NCBI GenBank assembly: GCA_964429385.1 | Contig: CAYSBR010000003.1 | Coordinates: 1-64,000 of the forward strand | Direction: 5' to 3' | DNA from: UBA2377 sp964429385 | Lineage (GTDB): Bacteria > Verrucomicrobiota > Verrucomicrobiia > Opitutales > Opitutaceae | Length of the DNA stretch: 64,000 nucleotides | Shown: positions 16,947 through 26,646 of the stretch, piece after piece | How the letters are laid out: the number at the start of each line of letters is the position of its first letter | How positions within the stretch are numbered: position 1 is the stretch's first letter | Notes under the pieces: generated by a model | What the model saw: the letters and a program-made list of their open reading frames with translations, nothing else | Database searches by the model: none | Told to the model about the DNA's origin: nothing | Program-made: the position numbers and the translations under genes

Positions 16947-17599
16947 CAGCGGTGGCAGCCGGAGCAGCTTTGCGGTGGCTTGATGTTCCAGTCGTGAACA
17001 AACTGTTGGGCCGCCTCGAGGCCGGACTTCTGGGCGATCGTCGGGGAGGCAAGGTTGTAAATATCGGAGGTTTCACGCACGTGCATCTCCGGGTTGCGGT
17101 GACAATCAAGGCACCACGACATGCTCAGCGGCTGCGTGTGCGTGACGACTTCCATCTCATGGATGTTGCCGTGGCATTCCACGCAGCTCACGCCGCGATT
17201 CACATGGATGGCGTGGTTGAAGTAAGCGTGGTCCGGCAGCTGGTGGATGCGAACCCAGGGCAGCGGCGCGCCGGTTTCGTGGCTCTCCCGCACGGCGGCC
17301 AGCAGCGGGCTGTCCGTCTTGACCTGATTGTGGCAGTTCATGCAGGTCTGCGCAGTGGGCACATTGGCGTGGCCCGAGGTGTCCACGTTGGAATGGCAGT
17401 AACGGCAATCGAGGCCGAGCTGGCCCGCGTGCAGGGCATGGCTGAATGGCACCGGCTGCACCGGGGCGTAGCCCACCCGCGTGTATTTGGGCGTCATGTA
17501 GTAATTGACGCCCGCCGCGGCAATGCCGCCGAACACGAACAGGAAGATGATAATCTGCAGCGGCAGCTTGTTGACCGACTTCGGGAAGAGATGCGACAT
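16946..17599 (-). CDS. actA: Alternative complex III subunit ActA, pentahaem cytochrome c
   Basis: ActA is the multihaem cytochrome c of alternative complex III. The 217-residue protein has one N-terminal membrane helix (about residues 13-31). Five CXXCH motifs follow: CRYCH (65-69), CMNCH (86-90), CVECH (139-143), CLDCH (163-167) and CSGCH (212-216). Single histidines between the motifs can serve as distal ligands. Five haems is the usual number for ActA. It starts the conserved act order, 20 bases after a small upstream ORF. Confidence 0.95.
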   Translation of the reverse strand: MSHLFPKSVNKLPLQIIIFLFVFGGIAAAGVNYYMTPKYTRVGYAPVQPVPFSHALHAGQLGLDCRYCHSNVDTSGHANVPTAQTCMNCHNQVKTDSPLLAAVRESHETGAPLPWVRIHQLPDHAYFNHAIHVNRGVSCVECHGNIHEMEVVTHTQPLSMSWCLDCHRNPEMHVRETSDIYNLASPTIAQKSGLEAAQQFVHDWNIKPPQSCSGCHR

Positions 17600-17619
17600 A
17601 GTCCGAGGAGGGGCCGGGT

Positions 17620-17814
17620 TCAGACCGTGTCTTCGCGGCGGGCCACCGCACGCGATTCAGGACGAAGTTCAATCACACCGGGCGCGCGCGCGGCCTTGCC
17701 ACCGGTCGCCGCCGGCTGCGGAGAACCGGCCAGCAGCTTGGGGGCAACCCCCGCCACGGCGGTCAGGCCGAGCAGCTTGGTCAGGAAACGTTTTCGCGAT
17801 GGATTGTTGCTCAC
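17620..17814 (-). CDS. Small exported-looking protein upstream of actA
   Basis: This is a 64-residue ORF starting at GTG 17814 (an upstream frame opens at 17931 but looks non-coding). It begins with NNPSRKRFLTKLLGLTAVAG, which resembles a Tat-type signal segment but has RKRF in place of a canonical twin arginine. A short basic tail follows. It ends 20 bases before actA and is on the same strand, so it may be the first gene of the operon. I do not recognise a family. No clear Shine-Dalgarno sequence supports the GTG, so the call is moderate. Confidence 0.5.
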   Translation of the reverse strand: MSNNPSRKRFLTKLLGLTAVAGVAPKLLAGSPQPAATGGKAARAPGVIELRPESRAVARREDTV

Positions 17815-17931
17815 AGGTCGTTGGTGTTCGGCAAAATCAGCGCGTAACGAAGGCGGCGCCAATTCCAAAGTAAACCAAAATTTCTCAGCTGATTTTGAAT
17901 TAGGAAAATCATTAGGCGACACAGGCATCAT

Positions 17932-18603
17932 TTCCGCCTCCCCTTATCACCTTCTCCCCCTGCAGACCACGAAAACAGCCGGGAGCTGGACTGGGAAAGC
18001 GAACGCTGAAGAGCGGAATGACTTGGAGAATGGAGCGAGGAGGCGCGGCACTGCCACCGGGAGGGACTCTGAGCCTCTGCTTGCCCCTCGCCCTGCTTCC
18101 TGTGCCTCGCTCCCGTTAGTTATGGCCGCAAAAGGCACAAAAATCTTTCGCCCAGCGGCCAGCTCTTTCGCGTGCCCGCAAGCGCCAGTCATCCCCTCGC
18201 CGCGCGCGGAGCGCACGGCCCACCTTCGTAGCGAGCAGCTGGGAGTTTGGAACGTGGTTAACTCCGAGGCCTCCTGTAAAACCAGTTCGCACCATTTCCA
18301 ACCAACCCACCCCATTTCAAACATTCCAACCCGCTTAGCCTCCCCCCTTCTCCCAGATCCTCGCTCCAACCAACCTCCCCGCTCCTTCATCTGTGGTTAA
18401 AACCGCCTCGTCCTCTCTCCGCGCCCTCTGCGCTCCTGTGCAAACAAACAAGGCGAGGTTCTCCTCCTTCGCCAAGGTTTACCCGGCCTATGGCGGCGCC
18501 GAAGGCGACCAGGGCTTCGGCGGACAAGTCGGAAACCTTGTCCTGCAATCGTCCCCCGGAGTCCTGTCGGCCGTGGTCCGTAATCCCGTCCCACGCTCCC
18601 TGT
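17932..18603. repeat. Gene-free gap with dispersed repeat elements
   Basis: No convincing gene lies here. The gap holds one copy of the GC-rich core GCGGAGCGCACGGCCCAC (about 18206-18223). It also has pyrimidine-rich heptamer-like stretches around 18090-18115 and 18340-18390, the word CCTCCTGTAAAACC near 18269-18282 and the word ATCTGTGGTTAAA near 18390-18402. All of these recur at other gaps in the window. The AT-rich edge near 17855-17925 is the most likely place for the promoter of the complex III operon, but I cannot assign -35/-10 boxes with confidence. Confidence 0.7.
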
Positions 18604-19293
18604 TCACACAAACAATCCGTCGCGCATCGGGCGCACGGAATCGCAGCGATTGGCGATCTCGGGGTTGTGCGTCACCAAAATCACGGCCTGGCCGTTTTCC
18701 TTGGCCAACCGCGTCAGCAAGTCGAAGACCATCGTGGAGTTCGTCACGTCAAGATTACCCGTAGGCTCGTCGGCCAGAATGATGGCCGGCTCGTTGGCCA
18801 GGGCACGGGCGATGGCCACGCGTTGCTGTTCCCCACCGGAAAGCTGGGTGCCCAACCGGTGCGTCTTTTCCCCCAGCCCCACCGACGCCAGCAACTGGCG
18901 CGCCCGCGCTTCCATCGCCTCGGGAGACAAACGGCCGAGCTTGCGCATGGGCATCATCACATTCTCCAAGGCGCTGAACTCCTGCATGAGAAAGTGGAAC
19001 TGGAAAACAAAGCCGATGTGCTCGCCCCGGGCCGCCGTGCGGTCGGCATCGCTGCTATTCGACATCAGCTGGTTGTTGATCCAGATATCGCCGTCATCCT
19101 GGCGGTCGAGCAGCCCCAGCAGGTAAAGCAACGTGCTCTTGCCACAGCCCGAGGGGCCGACGATCGCATAAACCTGACCGCGCCGGGCCTCGAACGAAAC
19201 GCCTTTGAGCACATGCACCCGCCCCTCCCCCTGACCGAGGTAGCGGTGGATGTTGGCGCAGCGGAGAGCGATCTGGTCGTTGACGGCGGACAT
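18604..19293 (-). CDS. ABC exporter ATPase (LolD/MacB type)
   Basis: A 229-residue cytoplasmic ATPase that powers the adjacent FtsX-fold permease. Walker A is GPSGCGKSTLL, the signature is LSGGEQQRVAIARAL, Walker B is ILADEPTGNLD and the H-loop is LVTHNPE. The sequence type matches LolD/MacB-class mechanotransmission transporters. It is the last gene of a minus-strand set of four (outer membrane factor, adaptor, permease, ATPase), with a 15-base gap from the permease. Confidence 0.9.
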   Translation of the reverse strand: MSAVNDQIALRCANIHRYLGQGEGRVHVLKGVSFEARRGQVYAIVGPSGCGKSTLLYLLGLLDRQDDGDIWINNQLMSNSSDADRTAARGEHIGFVFQFHFLMQEFSALENVMMPMRKLGRLSPEAMEARARQLLASVGLGEKTHRLGTQLSGGEQQRVAIARALANEPAIILADEPTGNLDVTNSTMVFDLLTRLAKENGQAVILVTHNPEIANRCDSVRPMRDGLFV

Positions 19294-19308
19294 GAAGAAA
19301 ACGGAAGG

Positions 19309-20553
19309 TTACTGGGCGGTGCCGCGGATGACATCGCCGGGCTCCAGACGGGCGGCACGGCGGGCGGGCACGAGGCTGGCGAGCATCACCATGACAATCG
19401 CCGTGAGCGTCGCCGCCACGTAGTGCCAGATGGACCAGGCCACGATGAAGGTGTCCGCCGCGAAGATGCCGCGGATGCTGATGGGCGTCTTGGAGACCGC
19501 GTAGGTGATGCCGGCACCGAGGATCCAGCCCAGCACGGTGCCGATGGTCAGCACGATGGTCGCCTGCCAGATGAAGATCTGGGAGATATCCTCCCGGGTG
19601 TAGCCCATGGAGCGCAGGATCGCGATCTCCTTGGTCTTCTCCATGACAATCATCGCGAGCGTGTTGAACATCGCGAGCCCGGCGATGAGCGTGAAGACCG
19701 AGACCGTGATGGCCGACGAGATGCGCAGCGCGCGAAACACTTCCAGCCAGGTCTTCTCCCGCTCCTGCCAGCTCTGCGAAAGGTGGTGCAGCACCTCGGT
19801 CATGTGAGCCGCATCGGCCACCGCGCGATCCTTTTCGATGAGACCAACCTGGATGAAAGAAGCGCCGCTGGGTTTACGCAGGAGTGAGCGGGCCTCGCCC
19901 ATGTTCAGGTAAACCCGCACGCGATCAATGTCGCTCACCCCGGTCTCGTAGATGGCCGATACTCGGTAGCGCCGGAGCTGACCGCCCACCTCCAGCTGGT
20001 AACTTTCCCCCACTTCCAGCTGCATACGCCGGGCCATTTCCAGTCCGACAAGGCTGCCGCTGGGCGAACCCCGGAAATCATCAATCTGACCGCGCACGAT
20101 CTGGCGCTCAAGATCCGACACCTTGAGATGGTCGTCGAGGTTGATCCCATAGGCGCGCACGGACTCGTTCTTGAAGGCACTCCGCATGATCACCGCGCCA
20201 TGCAGCACTTCGGAGACACCGGCGACATTGGGAAACCGCTTCACCGCATCGATCACGAGCTTCGGCTCCTCGATGCCTTCGATGTATTTCTGCCCCTCCT
20301 TCGTGCGGATCTCATAGTCCGAACCGTAGCCGTCGGCCGACATGCTGCGGATCGTGTATTGGATCTTGTCCTCGATCCGGATGGCACCGTTGGTGCCTAG
20401 GATCGTCCGGATGAAAAACTGCTCGAAGCCGCTCGTTGTGGCCTGCGTGACCACAAACAGGCCGACGCCAAGGACGATGCACGACAGGCTCATCAGCATG
20501 GCGCGCTTCTTCGCCGTGAGAAAGCGGAAGGCGATGCGAAGATTGGGAGACAT
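19309..20553 (-). CDS. ABC exporter permease (MacB/FtsX fold)
   Basis: A 414-residue inner-membrane permease with one N-terminal helix (about 18-38), a large periplasmic domain (about 40-280) and three C-terminal helices. The C-terminal region IVMEKTKEIAILRSMGYTREDI carries the coupling motif typical of FtsX/MacB/LolC permeases. With the neighbouring ATPase, adaptor and TolC-like protein it forms a tripartite exporter that moves substrates from the periplasm or outer leaflet. Substrate unknown. Confidence 0.88.
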   Translation of the reverse strand: MSPNLRIAFRFLTAKKRAMLMSLSCIVLGVGLFVVTQATTSGFEQFFIRTILGTNGAIRIEDKIQYTIRSMSADGYGSDYEIRTKEGQKYIEGIEEPKLVIDAVKRFPNVAGVSEVLHGAVIMRSAFKNESVRAYGINLDDHLKVSDLERQIVRGQIDDFRGSPSGSLVGLEMARRMQLEVGESYQLEVGGQLRRYRVSAIYETGVSDIDRVRVYLNMGEARSLLRKPSGASFIQVGLIEKDRAVADAAHMTEVLHHLSQSWQEREKTWLEVFRALRISSAITVSVFTLIAGLAMFNTLAMIVMEKTKEIAILRSMGYTREDISQIFIWQATIVLTIGTVLGWILGAGITYAVSKTPISIRGIFAADTFIVAWSIWHYVAATLTAIVMVMLASLVPARRAARLEPGDVIRGTAQ

Positions 20554-20580
20554 CAGGCGGCGCGGACCGGGAGGCCGGGT

Positions 20581-21702
20581 TTAGTTGCGGGAGGCTGCCT
20601 GCCGGACGCGAACCCGGTCACCGTTGCGGAAGCGATCCAGCTCATCCACGATGACCTGGTCGCCCTCTTCCAGCCCGGCAAGGATTTCCACCGTCGTCAG
20701 GCTGGTGTATCCCACCTCGACCTGCCGCAGTTCCACCCGACCGCCCTTGACCAGATAGACGTTGTTGCCGAACAGCGCGCGCCGCGGGATATTCGTCTTC
20801 GCCTGCCGTTCGCCCACCACGATCGTCACCTCACCGGTGATGCCCGGCACGAGGCGCTCGGGGGCGATCGTCACATCAAGATACACCGTGTAGCGCTGCG
20901 TCTCGGAATCTGAGGTCGGCAGGATTTTGGTAATGGCCGCTTCGAACAGCTCCGCGCCATAAGGCAGGAAGCGGATGCGCGCGCGCTGGCCGACCCGCAG
21001 GTCGGCAAAATTCTCCTCGCTGATTTTGGCCTCCACCAGCCGGCTGCTGGAAATGATCTTGGCCAGCGACCAGTTCGGGGCGATCAGACCGCCCGGAAAC
21101 GCCTCCGCCACCGTCGAGATCACGCCGTCAAACGGCGCGGCGATCGTCATCTTTTCCAGCTGACGCTCCTTCACGCGCAGGGTGTTCTCGTAGCCATCAA
21201 TGAGTTCGCGATTGCGGACCTTCTCCAGTTCGAGCCGCTGCTCGATGGCCTGCACCTTGCGGCGCTCGCGGGTGAGCTCGGCCTCGGACCGGTTGCCCGA
21301 GCGCACCAGCCGCTCAAATTCCTCCAACTGCTCGCGCGCGGTCTGCAGCTCCAGTTCGATGGCCGACCCCACCGCGATCCGCTGCTTCTCCGCTTCGTAG
21401 CGCACACGGATGCCCTCGATCTCAAGCTTGAGATCGCTGGGGTCCAGCTGCACCAGCAGTTCCCCTTCCTTCACCACCCGCCCCGGAGAAAGATCCATCC
21501 GGATGATGCGCCCACCCACCTCGGCCTTGATGTCGCCTTCCAGTTCAGCCAGCACGCCGACACTCCCGGGCACCTGCTTGAGCGCGGGGCCGCTCTCGGC
21601 TTGCGCCACCAAGGCGGACGGTCGCGAGAGATAGACGAAGAGAAAAGCGGCTGCCGCCAGGACGGCGATACCGATCAGGATCTTTTTCTGGGCAGGGCTC
21701 AT
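20581..21702 (-). CDS. Periplasmic adaptor protein (HlyD/MacA family)
   Basis: This 373-residue membrane fusion protein links the permease to the outer membrane channel. It has an N-terminal membrane anchor (about 7-25), a split lipoyl domain (EVGGRIIRMDLSPGRVVKEG and MTIAAPFDGVIST), and an alpha-helical hairpin of about 100 residues rich in E, R and L between them. The beta-barrel and membrane-proximal domains that follow end in the typical GLEEGDQVIVDELDRFRNGD segment. It lies 27 bases before the permease gene. Confidence 0.88.
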   Translation of the reverse strand: MSPAQKKILIGIAVLAAAAFLFVYLSRPSALVAQAESGPALKQVPGSVGVLAELEGDIKAEVGGRIIRMDLSPGRVVKEGELLVQLDPSDLKLEIEGIRVRYEAEKQRIAVGSAIELELQTAREQLEEFERLVRSGNRSEAELTRERRKVQAIEQRLELEKVRNRELIDGYENTLRVKERQLEKMTIAAPFDGVISTVAEAFPGGLIAPNWSLAKIISSSRLVEAKISEENFADLRVGQRARIRFLPYGAELFEAAITKILPTSDSETQRYTVYLDVTIAPERLVPGITGEVTIVVGERQAKTNIPRRALFGNNVYLVKGGRVELRQVEVGYTSLTTVEILAGLEEGDQVIVDELDRFRNGDRVRVRQAASRN

Positions 21703-21840
21703 GGAAGAAAAATGGCGTACAGGGAGAGGTCAGGACGATGGGCGGAAAACACCGGGCCAAGGCGGGAAGACCCCGCAAGGCCGGGATGCGTTCCCTGCAA
21801 AAAGTCCGTCATACCGGAGACGAGCAGATCGGGTCTCGGA

Positions 21841-23202
21841 TCAATTGCGGATCGGCGCAGGCGGCGTCACGTCACCCTCGCTGATGATCGTCATGAAATT
21901 GGCCACCCGCATAATGTAATTATAACGCGAGGCATTCGCCGTATTCAGCGCCACATTGTAGGCGGCCTGCGCGGCATTCACTTCTGTTTCGGAAGCTTGG
22001 CCGCGGCGTAGATCTTCCTGGCGGAAGTCGAGGAAGTTCTGGGCATTGGACAGCAAACGGTCACTGATCGCCATCTGTCGCTGGGCCAGGTCCACCGCCC
22101 GCGCCTCCCGCTGGGCATCCCGAGCCACAGTCTCATTCAACTCCTTGTAAGTGTGCTGCGCCTGGCGGTAGCGGGCCAGGGAGCTGGTCACGGCCCCGCG
22201 GGTAGCAAAGCCGTCGAAGATACTCCAGGTGACCTGCAGCCCGACGAAGCGGTCCTCCACCCCGTATTTCGCGGCAACATCAAGCGAGTAGCTCTGTTCA
22301 TCCTGAGTGACCCCTGCGATAAAGCTGAGCTTGGGCCGCAAACGGGTGCGGGCATTCTTATAAGTCAACCGGTTGACTTCGATCTGCTGGTGGCTTGCGC
22401 GCAAACGCGGGGTATTCCGTTCCGCCTGGGCCAGGAAGCGGCCCAACTCGCGCTGCACCTCGCCAAAACTCTGCCGCACCCCCGGAATACCGTCCGGGAT
22501 TTGATGGTCTGCCAGTTCGTCCGCTCCGGTGAGTTGGGCCAAATTCTGCTTGGCCACGGTGAAATCCCACTCGGCGGTTTCCACCGTCAAGGCCGCCTGC
22601 TCAGCCGCCATCCGGGTCTGAAAAATCGCCCCTTCGGAAATTTCGCGCTTGGCGAGCCGTTCCTCGGCCACGCGCAGGGCGGCGTCGGCCATACCCCGGC
22701 TGAACCGGGCATTGCTCAGCTGCACCTTGCGGATGGCAAGCTGCAGGTAAGCCACGCGCACATCCTGCGCCAGTTGTTGGTAGGCTACAGCGTAATTGTC
22801 GTCGGCAATCGCCCGGCGGATCTCACCGATCCGGGCCAGATTGACCTTTTCGCCCCAGTGAAAAATCGGCTGGGTCAGGTTCAGGCTATAGGCCAGCTTA
22901 TCCGTGCCATAGCGATCCGGCCGCCCTTCACGCCGCTGATTGCCCCAAGTCGGGCGATAGTAGCCGCTGAGGCTCGGATACAATCCCGACTTGGCCTGTT
23001 GCAGGTCGCCCTCGGCCGCCAGCAGGTCCAGATTGCGGGCCACCATGCGGGGCGACTGTTTTGCCAGCTCATCCAATGACTGCCGCAAGCCTGGGAACAC
23101 CTCTTCCGGCATGACCGGGGTCGGCTGGGCGGAAGTGAAAACAGGCGCCATCCCCAAGCAGGCGCTCACAGCGAGAATCCGGGGAAACTTCAGTGTCAAC
23201 AT
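21841..23202 (-). CDS. TolC-family outer membrane efflux protein
   Basis: The 453-residue protein starts with a signal peptide (MLTLKFPRILAVSACLGMAP...TSAQ). Two repeats of long alpha-helical coiled coils and beta segments follow, with the family marks LTQPIFHWGEK, ENTPRLRASHQQIEVNR-type helices and LQVTWSIFDGFATRGAV. The frame continues upstream to 23679, but that part overlaps the divergent wzm gene and has no signal peptide, so ATG 23202 is preferred. It is the first gene of the tripartite exporter set; a 138-base gap separates it from the adaptor gene. Confidence 0.88.
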   Translation of the reverse strand: MLTLKFPRILAVSACLGMAPVFTSAQPTPVMPEEVFPGLRQSLDELAKQSPRMVARNLDLLAAEGDLQQAKSGLYPSLSGYYRPTWGNQRREGRPDRYGTDKLAYSLNLTQPIFHWGEKVNLARIGEIRRAIADDNYAVAYQQLAQDVRVAYLQLAIRKVQLSNARFSRGMADAALRVAEERLAKREISEGAIFQTRMAAEQAALTVETAEWDFTVAKQNLAQLTGADELADHQIPDGIPGVRQSFGEVQRELGRFLAQAERNTPRLRASHQQIEVNRLTYKNARTRLRPKLSFIAGVTQDEQSYSLDVAAKYGVEDRFVGLQVTWSIFDGFATRGAVTSSLARYRQAQHTYKELNETVARDAQREARAVDLAQRQMAISDRLLSNAQNFLDFRQEDLRRGQASETEVNAAQAAYNVALNTANASRYNYIMRVANFMTIISEGDVTPPAPIRN

Positions 23203-23301
23203 GTGCCGGTCAGAAGGCCCGGGAGCCGCAGGATTGCAACCCGTTATTTTCCGGAGGCGGGCTTTACTCGTCCCGCGTTTCACGTCAACAAGACCCGGCA
23301 C

Positions 23302-24111
23302 ATGACCACTTCCCCCCTCCGCGATCTCTGGGCCCACCGCAGGCTGGCGTGGCAGTTCACGTTGCGCAACGTCGAGTTGCGCCACAAAGGCAGCCATCTG
23401 GGGCTCGTCTGGTCCCTGCTCGGGCCGCTGCTCATGCTGGGGCTGTATGTGCTGGTTTTTGGTTTTATCTTTGAAGGACGTTTCCGGGCCGATGCCAGCA
23501 TCGAAAGCCGCGTGGAATATGCCCTGGTCGTCTTTCTCGGTCTCGCGCTGCACCATTTCGCGGCCGAAGTGATCACGACCAGCCCGACGCTGATCACCGG
23601 CAATCCCAACTTCGTGAAAAAAGTGGTGTTTCCGCTCGGAGTCCTGCCTCTGGCCGGGACCGGCGCAGCGTTCATTCACTTTCTTATCACTCTGGGACTG
23701 GTGTTTCTGGGCGCCCTCGTTGCCGGCGTCCCCCTCAGTTGGCCCGGACTGGGCTGGCTGCCGGTACTGCTCCTGCCCTTGGCCATTGGCTCGCTCGGTC
23801 TGGCCCTGGGGCTTTCCGCCCTCGGCGTGTTCGTGCGCGACCTCACCCCTTTTACCCAGTTTCTCGGGCTCGCCCTGCTGTTCGCCAGCGCGGTATTTTA
23901 TCCGGTGGATCTGATCCCGCCGGCCATCTGGGCCTTTTTGAAATTTAATCCGTTACTGCAAATCATCCATGAAGCCCGGGGAGTGGTTTTCTGGGGCGAG
24001 CCGGTCAATCCGACCGCCATCCTCTACCTCTATGCGGTGAGTCTGCTCGCCCTGGGCATCGGAGCCTGGCTCTTCCGTCGCCTGCGCCCCAGTTTCGCCG
24101 ACGTGCTCTAA
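23302..24111 (+). CDS. wzm: ABC-2 polysaccharide export permease Wzm
   Basis: Wzm forms the membrane channel for ATP-driven export of a lipid-linked O-polysaccharide or related glycan. The 269-residue protein has six helices and the ABC-2/TagG marks LRNVELRHKGSHLGLVWSLL at the N terminus and SAVFYPVDLIPPAIWAFLKFNPL near the end. The frame is open to 23203, but MTTSPLRDLW from ATG 23302 fits the family and avoids the divergent tolC start. Its expected partner ATPase Wzt lies about 28.5 kb away at 52640 on the same strand, which is unusual since the two are normally adjacent. Confidence 0.9.
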   Translation: MTTSPLRDLWAHRRLAWQFTLRNVELRHKGSHLGLVWSLLGPLLMLGLYVLVFGFIFEGRFRADASIESRVEYALVVFLGLALHHFAAEVITTSPTLITGNPNFVKKVVFPLGVLPLAGTGAAFIHFLITLGLVFLGALVAGVPLSWPGLGWLPVLLLPLAIGSLGLALGLSALGVFVRDLTPFTQFLGLALLFASAVFYPVDLIPPAIWAFLKFNPLLQIIHEARGVVFWGEPVNPTAILYLYAVSLLALGIGAWLFRRLRPSFADVL

Positions 24112-24234
24112 AGGCAGATTTCAGCCGGGGAAATCATTCAGTTCGCGAACGCTTGCGCAAAAAGACGGACAAAACCTCCCGGCCCGCGCCCACTTCCGTA
24201 TTCCCCGCCCCTTCGCGCCCTCTGAGCGCCGCCC

Positions 24235-26121
24235 TCACCCGCCTGTCATATACGGACGGTATTCCGGCACCAGCTTCTGTATTTCCAACTTCACCTGGTC
24301 GGTCTCCACCGTGCGGGCCTTCGCCTCCAGCCCGGCATAGGCCGCGGCAAATTGATCCAGATCCCCCGGCACCCCGACCAAGCGCATCACCTTGGGATGC
24401 GCGGTGTCCGCCATGTTCTCGGTCTTATGGTTAAGCTCCTCGAATAATTTTTCCCCGGGACGCAGGCCCGTGAACTCGATCTCGATATCCTCCCCGGGCT
24501 TCAATCCACTGAGTTCGATCAGCTGCCGCGCGACATCGACGATTTTGACCGGCGATCCCATATCGAGCACGAAAATTTCGCCGCCCTCCCCCAAAGTCGC
24601 GCTTTGCAATACAAGCCCCACCGCCTCGGGGATCGTCATGAAATAGCGGGTCACATCGGGATGCGTCACCGTCACCGGCCCGCCCGCGGCGATCTGGCGG
24701 CGGAAGGTCGGAATCACACTCCCGGAAGAACCGAGCACATTGCCAAAGCGCACCGCCATGAACCGCGTCGGGGTGCCATTGCGCTTCTGCAGCGCCTGCA
24801 CAAACAGCTCCGCCAGCCGCTTGCTCGCCCCCATGACATTGGTTGGGTTGATGGCCTTGTCGGTCGAGATCAGGACAAAACGCTCGACGGCAAATTCGCC
24901 GGCCAGCTGGGCCACCACCTGCGTGCCCCGACTGTTGTTGCGCAGGGCCTCGTAGGGCTGGTGCTCCATCATCGGCACATGCTTGTGCGCGGCCGCATGG
25001 AATACCAGTGCCGGCTGGAACCGGGCAAAGACCGAGCGCATGCGCGCCTCGTCCAGCACATCCACCACCAGCGGCGCAACCATCGCGCCATGCCCGCGCG
25101 CCAGCAGATCCTGCTCGATCTGGAAAATCTGCACCTCGCAGCGCTCAACCAGAATCAGCCGGCGGGGACTGTAAGCGGCCAGCTGCCGGCACAATTCGCT
25201 GCCGATGCTGCCACCCGCCCCCGTCACCAGCACGACCTTGTTGCGGACCAGTTCGCGGATCTTGTCCACTTCGAGTGTCACCGGCTCACGCCCCAGCAAA
25301 TCCTCGATTTCCACCGGCCGCAGCTGGGAGGCCTTCACCGCACCATTCACCAACTGCTCCATCGAAGGCACGATCTCCGACTTGATCTTCGCCTCCGAAA
25401 GGAGCTGGACGACTTCGCGGATGCGCTTACCGGAGGCCGTGGGCATCGCAATCACCGCTTCGTCCACCCGGAAGCCCCCCTCACGCAACCGCTCGGGTGC
25501 GCCCACCACCGGCACGCCGTGGACCTGGGTCTTCCACTTGTTCTGATCGTCATCAAAAAAAGCGACCGGCAGCATGCGCAGACCGCGACGCAGCCGCATC
25601 TCCTTGGCCAGCTCCGCCCCCACATCACCCGCGCCGATGATGGCGATCCGCCGCACCGGCCGCCCGTTGTCCTGGTCGGCGCGAAAACGCTCCCGGGCCA
25701 GCCGGAAGACCACCCGGGTCGTCACCAACAGCCCCGATCCCAAAAAGAAATTGAGCAGGATGATGGACCGGGGCGGCGCTTGCCGCCCATCCGTCACATA
25801 CCAGACCGCAATGGACACGCCCGCCGCCACCAGGCAAGCCGCCCCGATCCGCAGGACATCCGGCAGACTGAAATAGCTCAACAGGGTCCGGAACTGGCCG
25901 AACACCAGCAGCGTGAACAACTGGAGAGGCAGGAACCATCCGAACGTGCGCCAGAACAACCGCACCTGCTCCGGCGGCGGGCCAAATTCGAACCGGATCT
26001 CGAAGGCCAGAAAACGGGCGGCCAGGATCACCATACTGTAAACCACGACCAGCCCGAGCCCGCGCAAAAGCGGGTATGCCGTCAGCATCCGGGTCGGGTA
26101 ATCAAAAAAGAAACTTTTCAT
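24235..26121 (-). CDS. CapD/WbpM-type nucleotide-sugar 4,6-dehydratase
   Basis: This is a 628-residue inner-membrane enzyme. Four N-terminal helices (about residues 15-135) precede a first nucleotide-binding fold (IIGAGDVGAELAKEM, near 165). The second domain is a catalytic SDR with TGAGGSIGSELCRQL near 300. The active-site region reads STDKAINPTNVMGASKR, where methionine replaces the usual tyrosine of YxxxK, as is normal for the large WbpM/PglF/FlaA1 class. It would convert a UDP-HexNAc to the 4-keto-6-deoxy form for surface glycan synthesis. It is convergent with wzm. Confidence 0.92.
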   Translation of the reverse strand: MKSFFFDYPTRMLTAYPLLRGLGLVVVYSMVILAARFLAFEIRFEFGPPPEQVRLFWRTFGWFLPLQLFTLLVFGQFRTLLSYFSLPDVLRIGAACLVAAGVSIAVWYVTDGRQAPPRSIILLNFFLGSGLLVTTRVVFRLARERFRADQDNGRPVRRIAIIGAGDVGAELAKEMRLRRGLRMLPVAFFDDDQNKWKTQVHGVPVVGAPERLREGGFRVDEAVIAMPTASGKRIREVVQLLSEAKIKSEIVPSMEQLVNGAVKASQLRPVEIEDLLGREPVTLEVDKIRELVRNKVVLVTGAGGSIGSELCRQLAAYSPRRLILVERCEVQIFQIEQDLLARGHGAMVAPLVVDVLDEARMRSVFARFQPALVFHAAAHKHVPMMEHQPYEALRNNSRGTQVVAQLAGEFAVERFVLISTDKAINPTNVMGASKRLAELFVQALQKRNGTPTRFMAVRFGNVLGSSGSVIPTFRRQIAAGGPVTVTHPDVTRYFMTIPEAVGLVLQSATLGEGGEIFVLDMGSPVKIVDVARQLIELSGLKPGEDIEIEFTGLRPGEKLFEELNHKTENMADTAHPKVMRLVGVPGDLDQFAAAYAGLEAKARTVETDQVKLEIQKLVPEYRPYMTGG

Positions 26122-26448
26122 TCAGGTAAGAGGACGACCGAGCAGAACGCCCAACCCGCCATCGGAAAAACCGCAAGCCTGCCGCCCTCCCCCCGTCAAA
26201 TCGAGCCGGAATTTTGGTGCGCGTTTTGAGCGGGGAGCAAGGAAGACTGCCACGACGACGGACGACCGACGACAGGGTCAACGGAGCGAGGAGTTCAGCT
26301 ACACGATCGCTCTCTCACCGCTGGCTCCCAGCTCCACTCTTCCTGCTCCCATCTGTGGTTAAACCATAGCCACAAGAAGGCGCAAAAATAACAACTTAAA
26401 GACCCGATCTTTTGGTGTGTTTTAGTGCCTTTTTGTGCCAATGATTTC

Positions 26449-26475
26449 ATCGCCGAATTCGGCGATCGTTTTTCT
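26449..26475 (+). terminator. Possible orphan terminator hairpin
   Basis: ATCGCCGAATTCGGCGAT (26449-26466) is a perfect palindrome that can form a seven-base-pair stem with an AATT loop, followed by CGTTTTTCTT. It has terminator form on the plus strand, but no gene reads into it from the left. It may belong to a lost gene, a small RNA or antisense transcription past the dehydratase start. Confidence 0.4.
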
Positions 26476-26617
26476 TAAAACACTCCCTATGCGCAGAAGG
26501 ATGGACTCCTCCGTCCTCGCCGCGCGCGGAGCGCACGGCCCACCTTGCCGCCCGCTCCCATCGCCTCGCTCCATCCTCCCTGCTCCTTGCTCCCTGCTCC
26601 TCGCCCCACCTCCTTAT

Positions 26618-26646
26618 TTGACAATACATCGAAGCTACATTTCTAA
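26618..26646 (+). promoter_or_regulatory. Candidate vapBC promoter
   Basis: A perfect -35 box TTGACA (26618-26623) is followed after 17 bases by TTCTAA (26641-26646), a poor match to TATAAT. The antitoxin ATG begins only 7 bases after this -10 position, so transcription would start at or near the start codon and the mRNA would be leaderless or nearly so. The -10 assignment is uncertain. Confidence 0.4.

Noticed and set aside
13602..16997. 1131-residue plus-strand ORF opposite actB
   Set aside because: Mirror frame of a clear actB gene with iron-sulfur motifs; no domain signatures of its own.
16856..18400. 514-residue plus-strand ORF across actA and the following gap
   Set aside because: It is antisense to actA and continues through repeat sequence; no motifs.
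17932..18603. Possible tRNA or small RNA gene in the gap upstream of actA
   Set aside because: No cloverleaf, anticodon arm or clear hairpin-plus-T-tract unit was found by eye.
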